Program-made: the position numbers and the translations under genes
Shown here: piece by piece, positions 18,449 to 29,399 of the stretch
How the letters are laid out: each line of letters begins with the position of its first letter
Numbering within the stretch: the stretch's first letter is position 1
Assembly: GCF_041468085.1 (NCBI RefSeq)
Contig: NZ_CP121015.1
Location: 496,001-560,000 of the forward strand
Direction: 5' to 3'
Source: Tistrella mobilis
GTDB lineage: Bacteria > Pseudomonadota > Alphaproteobacteria > Tistrellales > Tistrellaceae
Length of the DNA stretch: 64,000 nucleotides
The notes under the pieces: model-generated
Told to the model about the DNA's origin: nothing
Database searches by the model: none
What the model saw: only the letters and a program-made list of their open reading frames with translations

Positions 18449-19228
18449 TTAGGTTCCGGCGCCGCCGGCCTCCGCGTTCATGCCGGCAAGCCCGGCCAGC
18501 CAGCGGCGAAAGGCGGGCGCATCGGGCACGGTCCAGCGTGCGGCAGTCCCGGGGGCGGCCTGCGGGCCGATGCCGGTCGCCCCGACACGGATCGAATGGC
18601 CGCCCATGGCATTCACCATGGCGAAGCCGTCCTCGTCGGTGACGTCGTCACCGGCGAAGACCGGCACCCGGCCATGAAAGGGAGCGGTGCTCATGAAGCT
18701 GCGGATGGCGGTGCCCTTGTCGGCGCCCGCCATCCTGAGTTCCACCACCATCTTGCCCGGCATCACCCGCAATTCCGGCCGGGTCGTCCCCGCCAGCCGC
18801 CGGGCCAGCGCCAGCGCGCCGGCCCCGGCTGCCGGGGCTGCCCGGTAATGCAGGGCAAACCCGTGGGATTTCCGCTCCAGCAGCACGCCGGGATGGGCGG
18901 CGGTGAAGGCGGCGAGCGGCGCCTCCAGCGCCGCGAAGCCTTCAGGATGCGGCAGCGGCGGCCGGCCGCGCCATTCCAGCCCGTGCTGGCCGGCGGCCGC
19001 CGGCCGGGCGGGATGGAACAGCCGCTCCAGCTCGGCCAGCGGCCGGCCGCTGACCAGGGCCAGCGCCCCGCCGAACCGCTCCGTCAGCCGCTCCAGAAGG
19101 GCCGGCAATTCCGGGCTCACCACCACCGCATCGGGGCTGGGGGCGATGTCGACCAGGCAGCCGTCCACATCCAGAAACAGCGCCCAGTCGGGCCCGGCCT
19201 GGGGCAGGCGCGACGCCGCCAAGGTCAC
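18449..19228 (-). CDS. otsB: Trehalose-6-phosphate phosphatase OtsB
   Basis: HAD-family phosphatase (259 residues) that dephosphorylates trehalose-6-phosphate. The catalytic motif FLDVDGCLVDI is near residue 17, with Cys at the usual Thr position after the second Asp. Other signatures are SGRPLAELERLF, the HGLEWR segment, the KGTAIRSFM lysine region and the metal site FAGDDVTDEDGF. The start is GTG 19228, overlapping the upstream stop as GTGA; the longer open frame runs through the neighbouring gene out of register and is not real. It is coupled to the SRPBCC gene upstream and precedes otsA. Confidence 0.92.
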   Translation of the reverse strand: MTLAASRLPQAGPDWALFLDVDGCLVDIAPSPDAVVVSPELPALLERLTERFGGALALVSGRPLAELERLFHPARPAAAGQHGLEWRGRPPLPHPEGFAALEAPLAAFTAAHPGVLLERKSHGFALHYRAAPAAGAGALALARRLAGTTRPELRVMPGKMVVELRMAGADKGTAIRSFMSTAPFHGRVPVFAGDDVTDEDGFAMVNAMGGHSIRVGATGIGPQAAPGTAARWTVPDAPAFRRWLAGLAGMNAEAGGAGT

Positions 19229-20085
19229 TGCCCCGGGGTCGCGGGCTTGCCGTTGCCGCCCGGCTGCCTGCCCGGGGTGAAGGGCGCCGAGGCCTGGGCG
19301 GTGCCCGAACCGGTGGTTCCCGGCGCGCCGCCGCCCACCTCGGACCCGAAACCGCCCGAGGAGCCGGCCGCAGAGGTGCCGGTGGCCTCTTCCTCCATCC
19401 GCCGGCGGAAGCGGCGCAGATCGTCCATCAGCTGACGCTTGGGATGGCGCGGCATCAGCCACTGGCCGATGCGGCCCAGCAGCCCCGCCGGCACCTCGTA
19501 ACGCAGCGTCACCGCCACGTCGGTGCGGTCGCGGCCATCGCCGTTTTCGGTGTCGGGGATGAATTCGACCATGCCGGCATTCTGGAAATCCGCCTCTTCG
19601 GTGGTGCTCCAGGCGATGCGGCGGTCGGGGATGTCCTGGGTGATGCGCGACACGAAGCCGATGCTGTCGCCCGCCGGCCCGTCGATGATCCAGCGCGAGG
19701 TGCTGTCGTCGATCTCGCGGATGCTGTGCACATGAGAGAGGATGCGCGGCAGGTTTTCGAGGTCGCGCCAGCGCCGGTACAGCTCCGATGCCGGGCGGTC
19801 GATCGTCACCGACGCATGGATTTCAGAGGTGCCGCGGCCGTTCACCTCCTGCTCGTGCCGGGTGTCGATGCCCAGCCGTTCATAAAGCATGCAGCGGCCC
19901 TGCAGGCCGCGATGGATCAGCAGACCGCCGGCCGCCATCGACAGAAGGCCGCCGGCATGAGCCGGATGGTCGGATTTCAGGCCGTGGCGCACCAGACAGG
20001 CACCCAGAAACAGCGAAACCAGCTGTTCCGCCGGATGCACATTGGGGGTGCCGTCGTGATGGCCGTGATCGGTACGGGTCGCCAT
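19225..20085 (-). CDS. SRPBCC-family protein with N-terminal DUF2892-like membrane segment
   Basis: A 286-residue protein. Residues about 12-75 contain two short hydrophobic stretches ending RGLQGRCMLYERLGI, as in YgaP-like/DUF2892 domains. Residues about 85-225 are a polyketide-cyclase/SRPBCC fold (SEIHASVTIDRPASELYRRW and LENLPRILSHV). The tail is Gly/Ser/Thr-rich and probably disordered. The start at 20085 is supported by AAGGAGCC. It is the first gene of an operon with otsB and otsA, and an EcfG-like promoter lies 37 nt upstream. A stress role fits the context; the ligand is unknown. Confidence 0.85.
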   Translation of the reverse strand: MATRTDHGHHDGTPNVHPAEQLVSLFLGACLVRHGLKSDHPAHAGGLLSMAAGGLLIHRGLQGRCMLYERLGIDTRHEQEVNGRGTSEIHASVTIDRPASELYRRWRDLENLPRILSHVHSIREIDDSTSRWIIDGPAGDSIGFVSRITQDIPDRRIAWSTTEEADFQNAGMVEFIPDTENGDGRDRTDVAVTLRYEVPAGLLGRIGQWLMPRHPKRQLMDDLRRFRRRMEEEATGTSAAGSSGGFGSEVGGGAPGTTGSGTAQASAPFTPGRQPGGNGKPATPGQ

Positions 20086-20122
20086 GGGGGAAGGCTCCTT
20101 GGGATGAACAGTGGTCCCGCAC

Positions 20123-20147
20123 AACCCCCGACCGGCCAGAGGGTTCC
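20123..20147 (-). promoter_or_regulatory. EcfG-type promoter for the SRPBCC-otsB-otsA operon
   Basis: On the minus strand, GGAAC is followed after 16 bases by GGTT, matching the alphaproteobacterial general-stress consensus GGAAC-N16/17-cGTT. The -10 element ends 37 nt before the start codon. The upstream 15-bp AGAGGGTTCCCGCCA is directly repeated (20138-20152 and 20158-20172), giving a second GGAAC in tandem. Confidence 0.6.
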
Positions 20148-20192
20148 CGCCATGCAGAGAGGGTTCCCGCCACCCGGGCGGAACCGGGACGC

Positions 20193-20217
20193 GGAACCAG
20201 GATGCCCGGGCGGTGTT
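20193..20217 (+). promoter_or_regulatory. EcfG-type promoter for the DUF2934-glgE-treS-glgB operon
   Basis: GGAAC, 16 bases, then TGTT; the -10 element ends 41 nt before the DUF2934 start. It is divergent from a similar promoter for the otsBA side, so both trehalose operons could respond together to general stress. Confidence 0.58.
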
Positions 20218-20258
20218 GATGCAGCAGACGGCCCATCGATGCCCGAGGACGCCTGGTC

Positions 20259-20750
20259 ATGCACAGATCCGACGAGACACCCGCGGACCGCACCCGCCGC
20301 CTGGAGAAGATCGCCCACCGCATCTGGGTAGAGGAAGGCCGCCCCCATGGCCGCGATCGCGCGCATTGGGCGGCGGCCGAAGCCGAGCTTGAGGCGCTGG
20401 AGGCGGCCAACCGGTCGGTACCGGAAACAGGCCGCCCGCCGGGCCCGGGCGACGCACCCTATGAGGCCGGCCCCACACCCGGCCCGGCCGTACCCGCCCC
20501 ACCCGTCCCCGGCTCCCCCGCGCCGTCTGCCGCGGAACCCGGCCCCGCGGCGCCGGAAACCCGCACCCGGCGCCGCCTGGCCGCCGGGACGACGGCTGAC
20601 ACGCCAGAGACGAAGGCGGTCGGGGCCGGGACGCACCGCGCCAAGGGCGGCACCGACGCCGCGCCGACAGCGACGGCCGATGCGCCAAAGAAGGCGGGCA
20701 CGAAGCCGGCCACCCGTTCCCGCACCCGGCGGCCGGCGGGGGATGCATGA
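20259..20750 (+). CDS. DUF2934 domain protein with disordered tail
   Basis: A 163-residue protein. The N-terminal 45 residues (RRLEKIAHRIWVEEGRPHGR, then DRAHW) are a clear DUF2934 domain, a short helical module common beside glycogen and stress genes. The remaining 115 residues are Pro/Ala/Thr/Lys-rich, probably disordered, and end in a basic stretch that might contact nucleic acid or polyanions. It overlaps glgE by 4 nt. The function is unknown; first position in the glgE operon suggests a link to glycogen metabolism or stress. Confidence 0.8.
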   Translation: MHRSDETPADRTRRLEKIAHRIWVEEGRPHGRDRAHWAAAEAELEALEAANRSVPETGRPPGPGDAPYEAGPTPGPAVPAPPVPGSPAPSAAEPGPAAPETRTRRRLAAGTTADTPETKAVGAGTHRAKGGTDAAPTATADAPKKAGTKPATRSRTRRPAGDA

Positions 20751-23700
20751 ACGCGCAGTCCTCCCGAACCCCCTGGCACCCCCGGATCCTGATGGTGCCC
20801 GCCGCAACCGCCCGCGAGGGCGCGGCGCTGGCGGCGGCCGCCGCCCGGGCCCGTGATCTGGGTTTCGATCATCTGCTGCTGGCCGGCCCCGCCGAGCCGG
20901 CCCGGATCGAGGCCGCCTGCCGCAGCGCCGCCGGTCACGGCATCCGGTTGCTGATCGATCTGCTGCCCGAACCCGACCCGGATCGCGACATGCGCGCCGG
21001 CCGCGATCCGCGCCGACAGGCTCTGATCCCTGAAAATGAACAGGACGAGGCGACGCTGACCGATCTGGTCGATGCCGCGATGGCGGCCGGCGTCGCCGGC
21101 TTCCGCGCGCCCCTGCCCCGGGCGGTGACGCCCGGGATCTGGGCGCGGCTCCGTGCCCGCGCCGCCGAGTGCCGTCTGCTGCTCTGGACCCATGGGCTGA
21201 CGGCGGAGCAGATCGGCACGCTCGCCGCCTGCGGCTTCGACGCCGCGGTCGCCTCCGATGCCTGGTGGGATCTGGCGGCACCCTGGATGCTGGACGAGAT
21301 CGACCGCCTGTCGCGCATCGGCAGCGTGCTGACCTGCCCGGAAGTGCCCTTCGGGCCGCGCCTGCCCGAGATTCTGGGCGGGCCCGGGGTGGCGGAGGCG
21401 GTGGGGCGGCGCAGCCTGAGGCTCGCCCCCTTCCTGTTCGACGGGATCATCGTCCAGGCCGGATTCGACTGGGGTGCGCCCGATCCGCTCCGCCCGGACA
21501 TGCCGGCGCCCGAGAAGGCCCGGCAGCCGCGCTATGATCTTTCCCAGCCGCTGCGGGTCGCCAATGCCGGTTTCGAGCGGCTGGAAACCACGGGCCGGCC
21601 GGCGCTTGAGATGCTCACCGGCGAAAGCGGCCCGATTCTGGCCTTCAGGGCCGGCAATGACCGGCTGGTGGTGGCGTCGCGCCTGCCCGATGCACCGCTG
21701 CGCATCGATCCGCAGCCGCTGCTGGCCCGCGGCCCGGACATGGCTGCACGGCGGCTGGTCGATCACCCGCCGGGCACGCCGCTGGATCTGGCGCCGGGCG
21801 GGGTGGCGGTTCTGGAGATCTGCGAAGAGCCGCCGGTGCGCGGGCCAGAGGCCGGGCCGGCAGAGGCTGCGGCGCAGCTGCCGCGGATCGCCATCGAAGC
21901 CGTCTCCCCCGTGCTCGACGACGGCCGTTTCGCCATCCGCCGCCGGCTGGGCAGTTCGCTTGAGGTCGAGGCCGATATCTTCGCCGATGGCCACGACGTC
22001 ATCAAAGTCGTGCTCCGGCTGCGCGCCGAGGACGAGACCGGGTGGCGCGAGGTGCCGATGAGCCATGTGGTCAACGACCGCTGGCAAGGCCGGGCGCCGC
22101 TGGACCGGCTGGGCCGGCACCGGTTCGAAATCATGGCCTGGCGCGATGCCTGGGGATCCTATCGCACGGATCTGGCCAGGAAACAGGCGGCCGGCGTGGT
22201 GCGGCCGGTGGATCTGGCCGATGGTCTGGCCCTGCTCCGCGCCCATGGCATCGACGACATCGCCCACGACGTGGAGCAGGCCGACGATGACGGGGCGAAG
22301 ATCCGCCGCCTGCTCGACGACGAGACCCGGGATGCCATGGCGCTGGTCGACCCCCGCCCCTTCGCCAGCGCCACGCCCCGCGACTATCCGGTCGATGTCG
22401 AGCGGCTGCGGGCGGGATTTGCCGCCTGGTACGAGCTGTTCCCCCGCTCGGAAACCGAGGATCCCGGCCGCCATGGCCGGTTCGACGACGTGATCCGCCG
22501 CCTGCCCGAGATCCGGGCGATGGGCTTCGACGTGCTCTACATGCCGCCGATCCACCCGATCGGGCGCACCAACCGCAAGGGCCGCAACAATGCCCTGACG
22601 GCGGGTCCCGACGATCCCGGCAGCCCCTATGCCATCGGAAGCGAGGCCGGTGGCCATGACGCGATCCATCCCGAACTTGGGACGCTGGAAGATTTCCGGG
22701 CGCTGGTCGACGCGGCCGCCGGCCATGGCATGGAGGTGGCGCTGGATTTCGCCATCCAGTGCTCGCCCGATCATCCCTGGCTGAAGGACCATCCCGAATG
22801 GTTCGCCTGGCGATCCGACGGCTCCATGCGCTATGCCGAAAACCCGCCCAAGCGCTATGAAGACATCGTCAATGTCGACTTCTATGCCGAGGGCGCGGTG
22901 CCGGCGCTGTGGCAGGCGCTGAGGGATGTGGTGGCCTTCTGGGTGGCGGAAGGTGTCCGCCTGTTCCGGGTCGACAATCCCCACACCAAGCCGTTTCCCT
23001 TCTGGGAATGGCTGATCGCCGACATCCGCCGCGACCATCCGGACGTCGTGTTCCTGGCCGAGGCCTTCACCCGGCCCAAGGTCATGTACCGGCTGGCCAG
23101 GCTCGGCTTCGCGCAGTCCTATACCTATTTCACCTGGCGCGACGACAAGGCCGGATTGACCGCCTATTTCACCGAGCTCAGCACGCCGCCGGCGGTGGAG
23201 TTCTTCGGGCCGCATGTCTTCGTCAACACCCCCGACATCAACCCGTATTTCCTGCAGACATCCGGGCGGCCGGGCTTTCTGATCCGCGCCTGCCTCGCCA
23301 CCATGCTCTCAAGCCTCTGGGGGATGTATGCCGGCTTCGAGCTGTGCGAGGGCGCACCCCTGCCGGGGCGCGAGGAATATCAGGACAGCGAGAAATACCA
23401 GATCCGGCCGCGCGACTGGAACCAGCCCGGGAACATCCGCGCCGAGATTACCCTGCTCAACCGCATCCGCGCCGCACACCCGGCCCTGCATCAGAATCGC
23501 GGTCTCGCCTTCCACACCGCCTGGAATGATCAGGTGCTGCTGTTCAGCAAGACCACCGATCAGGGCGACGACATCGTTCTGGTGGCGGTGAGCCTGGATC
23601 CCCACCACGCCCAGGAGGCCGCGATCGAGCTGCCGCTCGAACGCTGGGGTCTGCCCGAAAATGCAGGCGTGACCATGGATGATCTGATCGGCGGCCGGCG

Positions 23701-23794
23701 ATCGACCTGGACCGGCCGCCACCACCGGCTGCGCCTGGACCCCGCCCGCCTTCCCTTCGCCATCTGGCGGGTGCTGCCGCCGGTGAGAGGTTGA
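20747..23794 (+). CDS. glgE: Maltosyltransferase GlgE with N-terminal amylase-like extension
   Basis: Alpha-1,4-glucan:maltose-1-phosphate maltosyltransferase (GH13_3), which extends glucan with maltose from maltose-1-phosphate. It has 1015 residues against about 660-700 for the usual enzyme. The first 370 residues or so resemble a degenerate TIM-barrel amylase domain without catalytic residues, and the standard DUF3416-like N-domain begins near residue 380. The catalytic pair is the nucleophile Asp743 ([10 protein letters not shown]) and Glu772 (FLAEAFTRP). Their spacing of 29 residues matches, as far as I recall, the Streptomyces enzyme. It lies between DUF2934 and treS with overlaps on both sides. 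Confidence 0.94.
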   Translation: MNAQSSRTPWHPRILMVPAATAREGAALAAAAARARDLGFDHLLLAGPAEPARIEAACRSAAGHGIRLLIDLLPEPDPDRDMRAGRDPRRQALIPENEQDEATLTDLVDAAMAAGVAGFRAPLPRAVTPGIWARLRARAAECRLLLWTHGLTAEQIGTLAACGFDAAVASDAWWDLAAPWMLDEIDRLSRIGSVLTCPEVPFGPRLPEILGGPGVAEAVGRRSLRLAPFLFDGIIVQAGFDWGAPDPLRPDMPAPEKARQPRYDLSQPLRVANAGFERLETTGRPALEMLTGESGPILAFRAGNDRLVVASRLPDAPLRIDPQPLLARGPDMAARRLVDHPPGTPLDLAPGGVAVLEICEEPPVRGPEAGPAEAAAQLPRIAIEAVSPVLDDGRFAIRRRLGSSLEVEADIFADGHDVIKVVLRLRAEDETGWREVPMSHVVNDRWQGRAPLDRLGRHRFEIMAWRDAWGSYRTDLARKQAAGVVRPVDLADGLALLRAHGIDDIAHDVEQADDDGAKIRRLLDDETRDAMALVDPRPFASATPRDYPVDVERLRAGFAAWYELFPRSETEDPGRHGRFDDVIRRLPEIRAMGFDVLYMPPIHPIGRTNRKGRNNALTAGPDDPGSPYAIGSEAGGHDAIHPELGTLEDFRALVDAAAGHGMEVALDFAIQCSPDHPWLKDHPEWFAWRSDGSMRYAENPPKRYEDIVNVDFYAEGAVPALWQALRDVVAFWVAEGVRLFRVDNPHTKPFPFWEWLIADIRRDHPDVVFLAEAFTRPKVMYRLARLGFAQSYTYFTWRDDKAGLTAYFTELSTPPAVEFFGPHVFVNTPDINPYFLQTSGRPGFLIRACLATMLSSLWGMYAGFELCEGAPLPGREEYQDSEKYQIRPRDWNQPGNIRAEITLLNRIRAAHPALHQNRGLAFHTAWNDQVLLFSKTTDQGDDIVLVAVSLDPHHAQEAAIELPLERWGLPENAGVTMDDLIGGRRSTWTGRHHRLRLDPARLPFAIWRVLPPVRG

Positions 23795-23799
23795 ACCAC

Positions 23800-26700
23800 A
23801 TGCCCGCACCCACCACCCCCGTCTCATCCCCCACCGGCGCGCAAGGCCGCATCATCCGTGCCGGCGACGGCAGCCCGGGCGACCCGCTCTGGTACAAGGA
23901 CGCCGTCATCTACCAGCTGCATGTGAAGTCGTTCCAGGACAGCAATGACGACGGCATCGGCGATTTCCCGGGGCTGATCTCGCGGCTGGACTATATCGCC
24001 GGGCTTGGCGTCGACACGATCTGGCTGCTGCCCTTCTACCCCTCGCCCTTGCGCGACGACGGCTACGACATCGCCGATTATCGCGACGTCAACCGCGCCT
24101 ATGGCACGATCGGCGATTTCAGGCGCTTCCTGGCCGAAGCCCATGCCCGGGGCCTGCGGGTGATCACCGAACTGGTGATCAACCACACCTCCGACGCCCA
24201 TCCCTGGTTCCAGCGCGCCCGCCGGGCCCGGCGCGGCTCGGCGCAGCGCGATTTCTATGTCTGGTCGGATGACGACCGCAAATATCCCGAGACCCGGATC
24301 ATCTTCCTCGACACCGAAAAGTCGAACTGGACCTGGGATCCGGTGGCCGGGGCCTATTACTGGCACCGCTTCTATTCCCACCAGCCGGACCTGAATTTCG
24401 ACAACCCGCGGGTGCTGGACGCGGTGCTGAAGGTGATGCGCTTCTGGCTCGATATGGGGGTGGACGGGCTCCGCCTCGACGCCGTGCCCTATCTGATCGA
24501 GCGCGAGGGCACCAACAACGAGAACCTGCCCGAGACCCATGATGTCCTGAAGAAGATCCGCGCCCATCTGGACGAGCATTACAGCGACCGGCTGCTTCTG
24601 GCCGAAGCAAATCAGTGGCCGGAAGACACCCAGGAATATTTTGGCGCCGGCGACGAATGCCATATGGCGTTTCATTTTCCACTGATGCCGCGGATGTATA
24701 TGAGCATCGCGCAGGAGGACCGGTTCCCGATCACCGACATCATGCGCCAGACGCCGGATATTCCGGAAAACTGCCAATGGGCGATCTTCCTGCGCAATCA
24801 CGACGAGCTGACGCTGGAGATGGTCACTGAAACCGAGCGCACCTTCCTGTGGGAGACCTATGCCTCGGACCGGCGGGCGCGGATCAATCTGGGCATCCGC
24901 CGACGGCTGGCGCCGCTTCTGGACCGCGACCGGCGGCGGATCGAGCTGATGCACAGCCTGCTGCTGACCATGCCGGGCACGCCGGTGCTGTATTACGGCG
25001 ACGAAATCGGCATGGGTGACAATGTCCATCTGGGCGACCGCGACGGGGTGCGCACCCCCATGCAATGGTCGCCCGACCGCAATGGCGGGTTTTCGCGCGC
25101 CGATCCCGAACAGCTGATCCTGCCGGCGATCATGAGCCCGCTTTACGGCCATGCCGCGGTGAATGTGGAGACCCAGAGCCGCGACCCGCATTCGCTGCTC
25201 CACTGGACCCGGCGCATGCTTCAGGTCCGCCGCCGCTTCCGCGCCTTCGGCCGCGGACGGCTGGATTTCCTGTTCCCCGGCAACCGCCGGGTGCTGGCCT
25301 ATCTGCGCGCCGACGACAGCGATACGGTGCTGTGCGTGGCCAATCTGTCGCGCACCGCCCAGGCGGTGGAGCTGGATCTGTCGCGGTTCGAAGGCCGGGT
25401 GCCGATGGAACTGGTCGGCGGCGCCGCCTTCCCGCCGATCGGCCAGCTGCCCTATCTGCTGACCCTGCCGCCCTATGGCTTCTATGCCTTTGCGCTGGAA
25501 CCGGAAGGCCGGGCGCCGGTCTGGCACATGCCGGCGCCGGAACCCCTGCCGGAGCATGAGACCTTCGTGCTGCGCCGGGGGCTGACGCAGCTGCTGGAAG
25601 AACCCCATCGCGACCGGCTGTCGAAAACGGTGCTGCCGGCCTGGCTGGCCATGCGCCGCTGGTTCGCCGGCGGGCGGGATGCGGCGGCGACCGCGCGGCT
25701 GGATTTCGCCGACCCCCTGCCCGGCACCGATGGCGAGATCCTGCTGACCGGGATCGCGGTTTCCCGCGACGACGGCACCGAGGATCATTACGCCCTGCCG
25801 CTGGGCATTCTGTGGGATGCAGACCGCGCCGACACCCCCGCCTTGCCGGTGCGTCTGGCCCTGGCGCGGGTGCGGCAGACCGCCCGGATCGGGCTGCTGA
25901 CCGACGGTTTCGCGCTGGACGGTTTCGGCCGGGCGCTGATGCGGGCGCTGGCCGATGGCGGCACGCGGGCGGCACCCGGGGCGCGACTGTCGCTCCGGCC
26001 CGGATCGGCCGAGGCGGTGGCGATCGCCGGTGCCATCCCCCCGGGGGCCGAGGTGCGCCAGATGGCGGCGGAGCAGACCAACAGTTCGGTGATCGTGGGC
26101 GATACCGCGGTGATCAAGCTGATCCGCCGCATCCAGCCCGGCATCAACCCCGAGGTCGAGATGGCCCGCCATCTGACCGGGGCCGGCTATGCCGGGGTGG
26201 CGGAATTCCTGGGCGAACTGGCGTGGGAGGGCCAGGTTGGGGAGGAGAGTGACGGCACCGCCAGCCTGGCGGTGATCCAGCGCTTCATCCGCAATCAGGG
26301 CGATGGCTGGCACTGGACCGGCGACCAGCTGGCCCGGGCGCTGGACGCGCTGCACCATCACGACCACGAGCGGCTGGAGGATGCGACGGGCGCCATCCGC
26401 GCGCTGACCCGCACCATCGGCCGGCGGCTGAAGGAGCTGCACGAGGTGCTGGCGCGGCCGTCGGAGGACGAGAATTTTGCCCCGGAAATAGCCGATCCGG
26501 CTACGATCACCGCCTGGAATAGCCGAATCGGCCAGGCGCTGGAAACGGCCTTCGATATTCTGGCCGATCATGCCGCCGCGGGGGACGATACCCCCCTCTC
26601 CCGGGCGGCCCGAACCGTGCTTGCCCGGCGCCGGGGACTGGCCGCGGCCGTGGCCGCACTTGCCAGGACGGGAACCGGAGCGCCCCTCACCCGTATCCAT

Positions 26701-27171
26701 GGCGATTTCCATCTGGGCCAGCTGCTGGTCTCGACCGGCGATGTCACGCTGATCGATTTCGAGGGCGAGCCGACCCGGCCGCTGGCGCTGCGCCGGGCCA
26801 AGGACAGCCCCTGGCGGGATGTGGCGGGGCTGCTGCGCTCCATCGATTATGTGACCGCCATGCCACATCCCTCGGCCCCGGCATCCGATACCGGGGCGGG
26901 GCTGGAGCCGGACGATCCCGGCCACTGGCTGGTGCGGCTGAGGGGCGAGATGGAGCGGGCCTTCCTGCAGGGCTATGCGGGCGAGGAGGCAACGACCGCC
27001 ATCCCCGACATGCCGCGGCTGCTGACGCTGTTCCTGATCGAGAAGGCGGCCTACGAGGTCGCCTATGAGGCCGGATTGCGGCCGGACTGGCTGCTGCTGC
27101 CCGCAGCCGGCCTCGCGCGTCTGGCAGAACGACTGGTACCGGAGACCGACGATGTCGCACCCGACGCATGA
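23800..27171 (+). CDS. treS: Trehalose synthase-maltokinase fusion (TreS-Pep2)
   Basis: Bifunctional cytosolic protein of 1123 residues. Residues about 20-560 are the GH13_16 trehalose/maltose isomerase: nucleophile Asp227 ([10 protein letters not shown]), acid Glu269 ([11 protein letters not shown]) and third acid Asp335 (LRNHDEL). Residues about 600-1115 are a maltokinase with the phosphotransfer motif HGDFHLGQ (Asp969) and metal motif LIDFEGEP (Asp986). It converts trehalose to maltose and then maltose-1-phosphate for GlgE. ATG 23800 is used; an in-frame TTG at 23791 overlaps the glgE stop and cannot be excluded. It overlaps glgB by 20 nt. Confidence 0.95.
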   Translation: MPAPTTPVSSPTGAQGRIIRAGDGSPGDPLWYKDAVIYQLHVKSFQDSNDDGIGDFPGLISRLDYIAGLGVDTIWLLPFYPSPLRDDGYDIADYRDVNRAYGTIGDFRRFLAEAHARGLRVITELVINHTSDAHPWFQRARRARRGSAQRDFYVWSDDDRKYPETRIIFLDTEKSNWTWDPVAGAYYWHRFYSHQPDLNFDNPRVLDAVLKVMRFWLDMGVDGLRLDAVPYLIEREGTNNENLPETHDVLKKIRAHLDEHYSDRLLLAEANQWPEDTQEYFGAGDECHMAFHFPLMPRMYMSIAQEDRFPITDIMRQTPDIPENCQWAIFLRNHDELTLEMVTETERTFLWETYASDRRARINLGIRRRLAPLLDRDRRRIELMHSLLLTMPGTPVLYYGDEIGMGDNVHLGDRDGVRTPMQWSPDRNGGFSRADPEQLILPAIMSPLYGHAAVNVETQSRDPHSLLHWTRRMLQVRRRFRAFGRGRLDFLFPGNRRVLAYLRADDSDTVLCVANLSRTAQAVELDLSRFEGRVPMELVGGAAFPPIGQLPYLLTLPPYGFYAFALEPEGRAPVWHMPAPEPLPEHETFVLRRGLTQLLEEPHRDRLSKTVLPAWLAMRRWFAGGRDAAATARLDFADPLPGTDGEILLTGIAVSRDDGTEDHYALPLGILWDADRADTPALPVRLALARVRQTARIGLLTDGFALDGFGRALMRALADGGTRAAPGARLSLRPGSAEAVAIAGAIPPGAEVRQMAAEQTNSSVIVGDTAVIKLIRRIQPGINPEVEMARHLTGAGYAGVAEFLGELAWEGQVGEESDGTASLAVIQRFIRNQGDGWHWTGDQLARALDALHHHDHERLEDATGAIRALTRTIGRRLKELHEVLARPSEDENFAPEIADPATITAWNSRIGQALETAFDILADHAAAGDDTPLSRAARTVLARRRGLAAAVAALARTGTGAPLTRIHGDFHLGQLLVSTGDVTLIDFEGEPTRPLALRRAKDSPWRDVAGLLRSIDYVTAMPHPSAPASDTGAGLEPDDPGHWLVRLRGEMERAFLQGYAGEEATTAIPDMPRLLTLFLIEKAAYEVAYEAGLRPDWLLLPAAGLARLAERLVPETDDVAPDA

Positions 27172-29377
27172 ACCGGCCGGCCCCCCCGGCCTGGACCGGG
27201 GCGCACTCGACGCATTGGCCGAGGCCCGCCATGGCGACCCCTTCGCCGTGCTGGGCCCTGCCCCTGAGCCCGATGCCGGCCGCCGCCGGCTGGTGGTGAT
27301 CCGGCCCGATGCCGGGGCCGTGGCCGCGGTGGCGCAGGATGACGGGCGGCCGCTGGGGATGCTGGCCCGGGTTCACCCGGCGGGGATCTTCGCCGGCCTG
27401 ATCGAGGATGCCCCCTACCGGCTGCGGGTCACGACCGGCCGCGGCACGACGATCGAGGACGACCCCTATCGCTTCGGCCCGATCCTGACCGACGAGGATC
27501 TGCGCCTGATCCGCGCCGGCCATCATCCCGATCTGCCGGGGGTGCTGGGCGCGCGGGTGACCGACATGGAGGGGATCGCCGGCACCGTCTTCGCGGTCTG
27601 GGCGCCCAATGCCGACCGGGTGTCGGTGACCGGCGATTTCAACGACTGGGACGGGCGCCGCCATCCGATGCGGCTGCGTCACGCCGCCGGTGTGTGGGAG
27701 CTGTTCCTGCCCGGCATCGGCCCGGGCCGGGCCTATCGCTACGAGATCCGCAGCCGCGGCGGCGCCGTGCTGCAAAAGGCCGATCCGATGGCCCGGGCGA
27801 CGGAAATGCCGCCCGGCACCGCCAGCATCGTGCCCGACCCCACCCCCTTCCCCTGGACCGACGGCAGCTGGATGGCGCGCCGCGCCACCACAGATCTGCT
27901 GAAGATGCCGCTGTCGGTCTACGAGGTGCATGCCGCATCCTGGTTCCGCGATGCCGCCCACCCGCAGCTGGACTGGGACGGGCTGGCCGACCGGCTTATC
28001 CCCTATGTCCGGGCGCTGGGCTTCACCCATGTCGAGCTGCTGCCGGTGATGGAACATCCCTTCGGCGGGTCGTGGGGCTATCAGCCGCTGGGGCTGTTCG
28101 CCCCCAGCGCCCGCTTCGGCCGGCCGCGCGGTTTCGCCCGCTTCGTGGACCGCTGCCACGCCGCCGGGATCGGGGTGATCCTGGACTGGGTGCCAGCGCA
28201 TTTCCCCATGGACAGCCACGGCCTGTTCCGCTTCGACGGCACGGCACTTTACGAGCATGAAGACCCGCGCGAAGGCATCCACCGCGACTGGAACACCGCC
28301 ATCTACAATCACGGCCGCGACGAGGTGGCGGGCTTCCTGATCGCCAGCGCGCTCTACTGGCTGGAGCATTACCATGTCGACGGGCTGCGGGTGGATGCCG
28401 TGGCCTCGATGCTCTATCGCGACTACAGCCGCGAGGCCGGCGACTGGGTGCCCAACATCCATGGCGGGCGCGAGAATCTTGAAACGGTCGCCTTCCTGCG
28501 CCGGATGAACCAGACGATCCAGGCGCGCGTGCCCGGCGCCATGACCATCGCCGAGGAATCCACCGCCTGGCCCGGGGTGACCGCGCCCATAACCGGGGAC
28601 CAGGGGAGCGCATTGGGCTTCACGCTCAAATGGAATATGGGCTGGATGCATGACAGCCTGAAATATATGAGCGAAGACCCGATCAACCGGCGCTGGCATC
28701 ACGGCACCATGACCTTCAGCCTGGTCTATGCCTGGTCGGAACGCTATGTGCTGCCGCTGTCGCATGACGAGGTGGTCCACGGCAAGGGCTCCTTGCTCGG
28801 CCGCATGCCGGGGGATGACTGGCAGAAACGCGCCAATCTGCGCGCCTGTCTCGCCTTCATGTGGGGCCATCCCGGCCGCAAGCTGATCTTTGCCGGCGGC
28901 GAGCTGGGCAATCCGCGGGAATGGGATCATGACGGCTCCACCCCCTGGGCGCTGCTCGACGATCCCGGCCACCGGGGCATCCAGTCCCTGGTCGCCGATC
29001 TGAACCGGCTCTACGCCCACGAGCCGGCGCTGCACGGCCACGACGACGACCCGGGCGGCTTTCAGTGGGTGGTGGGCGACGATGCCGCGAACAGCGTCTT
29101 CGCCTGGATCCGCCGCACGGGGGAAGAGGCGACCGACCCTGACATGCTGGTCGTCGCCAATCTGACCCCGGTCCCGCGCGAGGGCTATCGTATCGGGGTT
29201 CCGGCCCCCGGCATCTGGCACGAGGTGCTGAACACCGACGCCACCGCCTATGGCGGTTCGGGCCTGGGCAATGGCGGCCGGGCGCTGGCGGTGGAGACAC
29301 CGGCCCATGGCCGGCCCGCCTCTCTCACCCTCACCCTGCCGCCGCTCGCGACCCTGATGCTGCGACAGGGGCGGTAG
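27152..29377 (+). CDS. glgB: 1,4-alpha-glucan branching enzyme GlgB
   Basis: GH13_9 branching enzyme of 741 residues, which introduces alpha-1,6 branches into glucan made by GlgE. Two N-terminal CBM48-type beta domains (one near residue 150, [15 protein letters not shown]) precede the barrel. Catalytic residues are Asp415 ([10 protein letters not shown]) and Glu468 (TIAEEST); a third acid lies in [19 protein letters not shown] 27152 is inside the end of treS, indicating coupling. It closes the DUF2934-glgE-treS-glgB operon, and a long tandem-repeat array follows. Confidence 0.96.
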   Translation: MSHPTHEPAGPPGLDRGALDALAEARHGDPFAVLGPAPEPDAGRRRLVVIRPDAGAVAAVAQDDGRPLGMLARVHPAGIFAGLIEDAPYRLRVTTGRGTTIEDDPYRFGPILTDEDLRLIRAGHHPDLPGVLGARVTDMEGIAGTVFAVWAPNADRVSVTGDFNDWDGRRHPMRLRHAAGVWELFLPGIGPGRAYRYEIRSRGGAVLQKADPMARATEMPPGTASIVPDPTPFPWTDGSWMARRATTDLLKMPLSVYEVHAASWFRDAAHPQLDWDGLADRLIPYVRALGFTHVELLPVMEHPFGGSWGYQPLGLFAPSARFGRPRGFARFVDRCHAAGIGVILDWVPAHFPMDSHGLFRFDGTALYEHEDPREGIHRDWNTAIYNHGRDEVAGFLIASALYWLEHYHVDGLRVDAVASMLYRDYSREAGDWVPNIHGGRENLETVAFLRRMNQTIQARVPGAMTIAEESTAWPGVTAPITGDQGSALGFTLKWNMGWMHDSLKYMSEDPINRRWHHGTMTFSLVYAWSERYVLPLSHDEVVHGKGSLLGRMPGDDWQKRANLRACLAFMWGHPGRKLIFAGGELGNPREWDHDGSTPWALLDDPGHRGIQSLVADLNRLYAHEPALHGHDDDPGGFQWVVGDDAANSVFAWIRRTGEEATDPDMLVVANLTPVPREGYRIGVPAPGIWHEVLNTDATAYGGSGLGNGGRALAVETPAHGRPASLTLTLPPLATLMLRQGR

Positions 29378-29399
29378 AGCGATGCCGGAACCCGCCTGG

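Noticed and set aside
19226-19462. Longer N-terminus for OtsB extending into the SRPBCC gene
   Set aside because: The extension is the out-of-frame complement of a conserved gene; the HAD domain begins shortly after GTG 19228.
20459-23215. A 918-codon minus-strand frame opposite glgE
   Set aside because: Antisense shadow of an unmistakable GH13 gene; the translation is low complexity.
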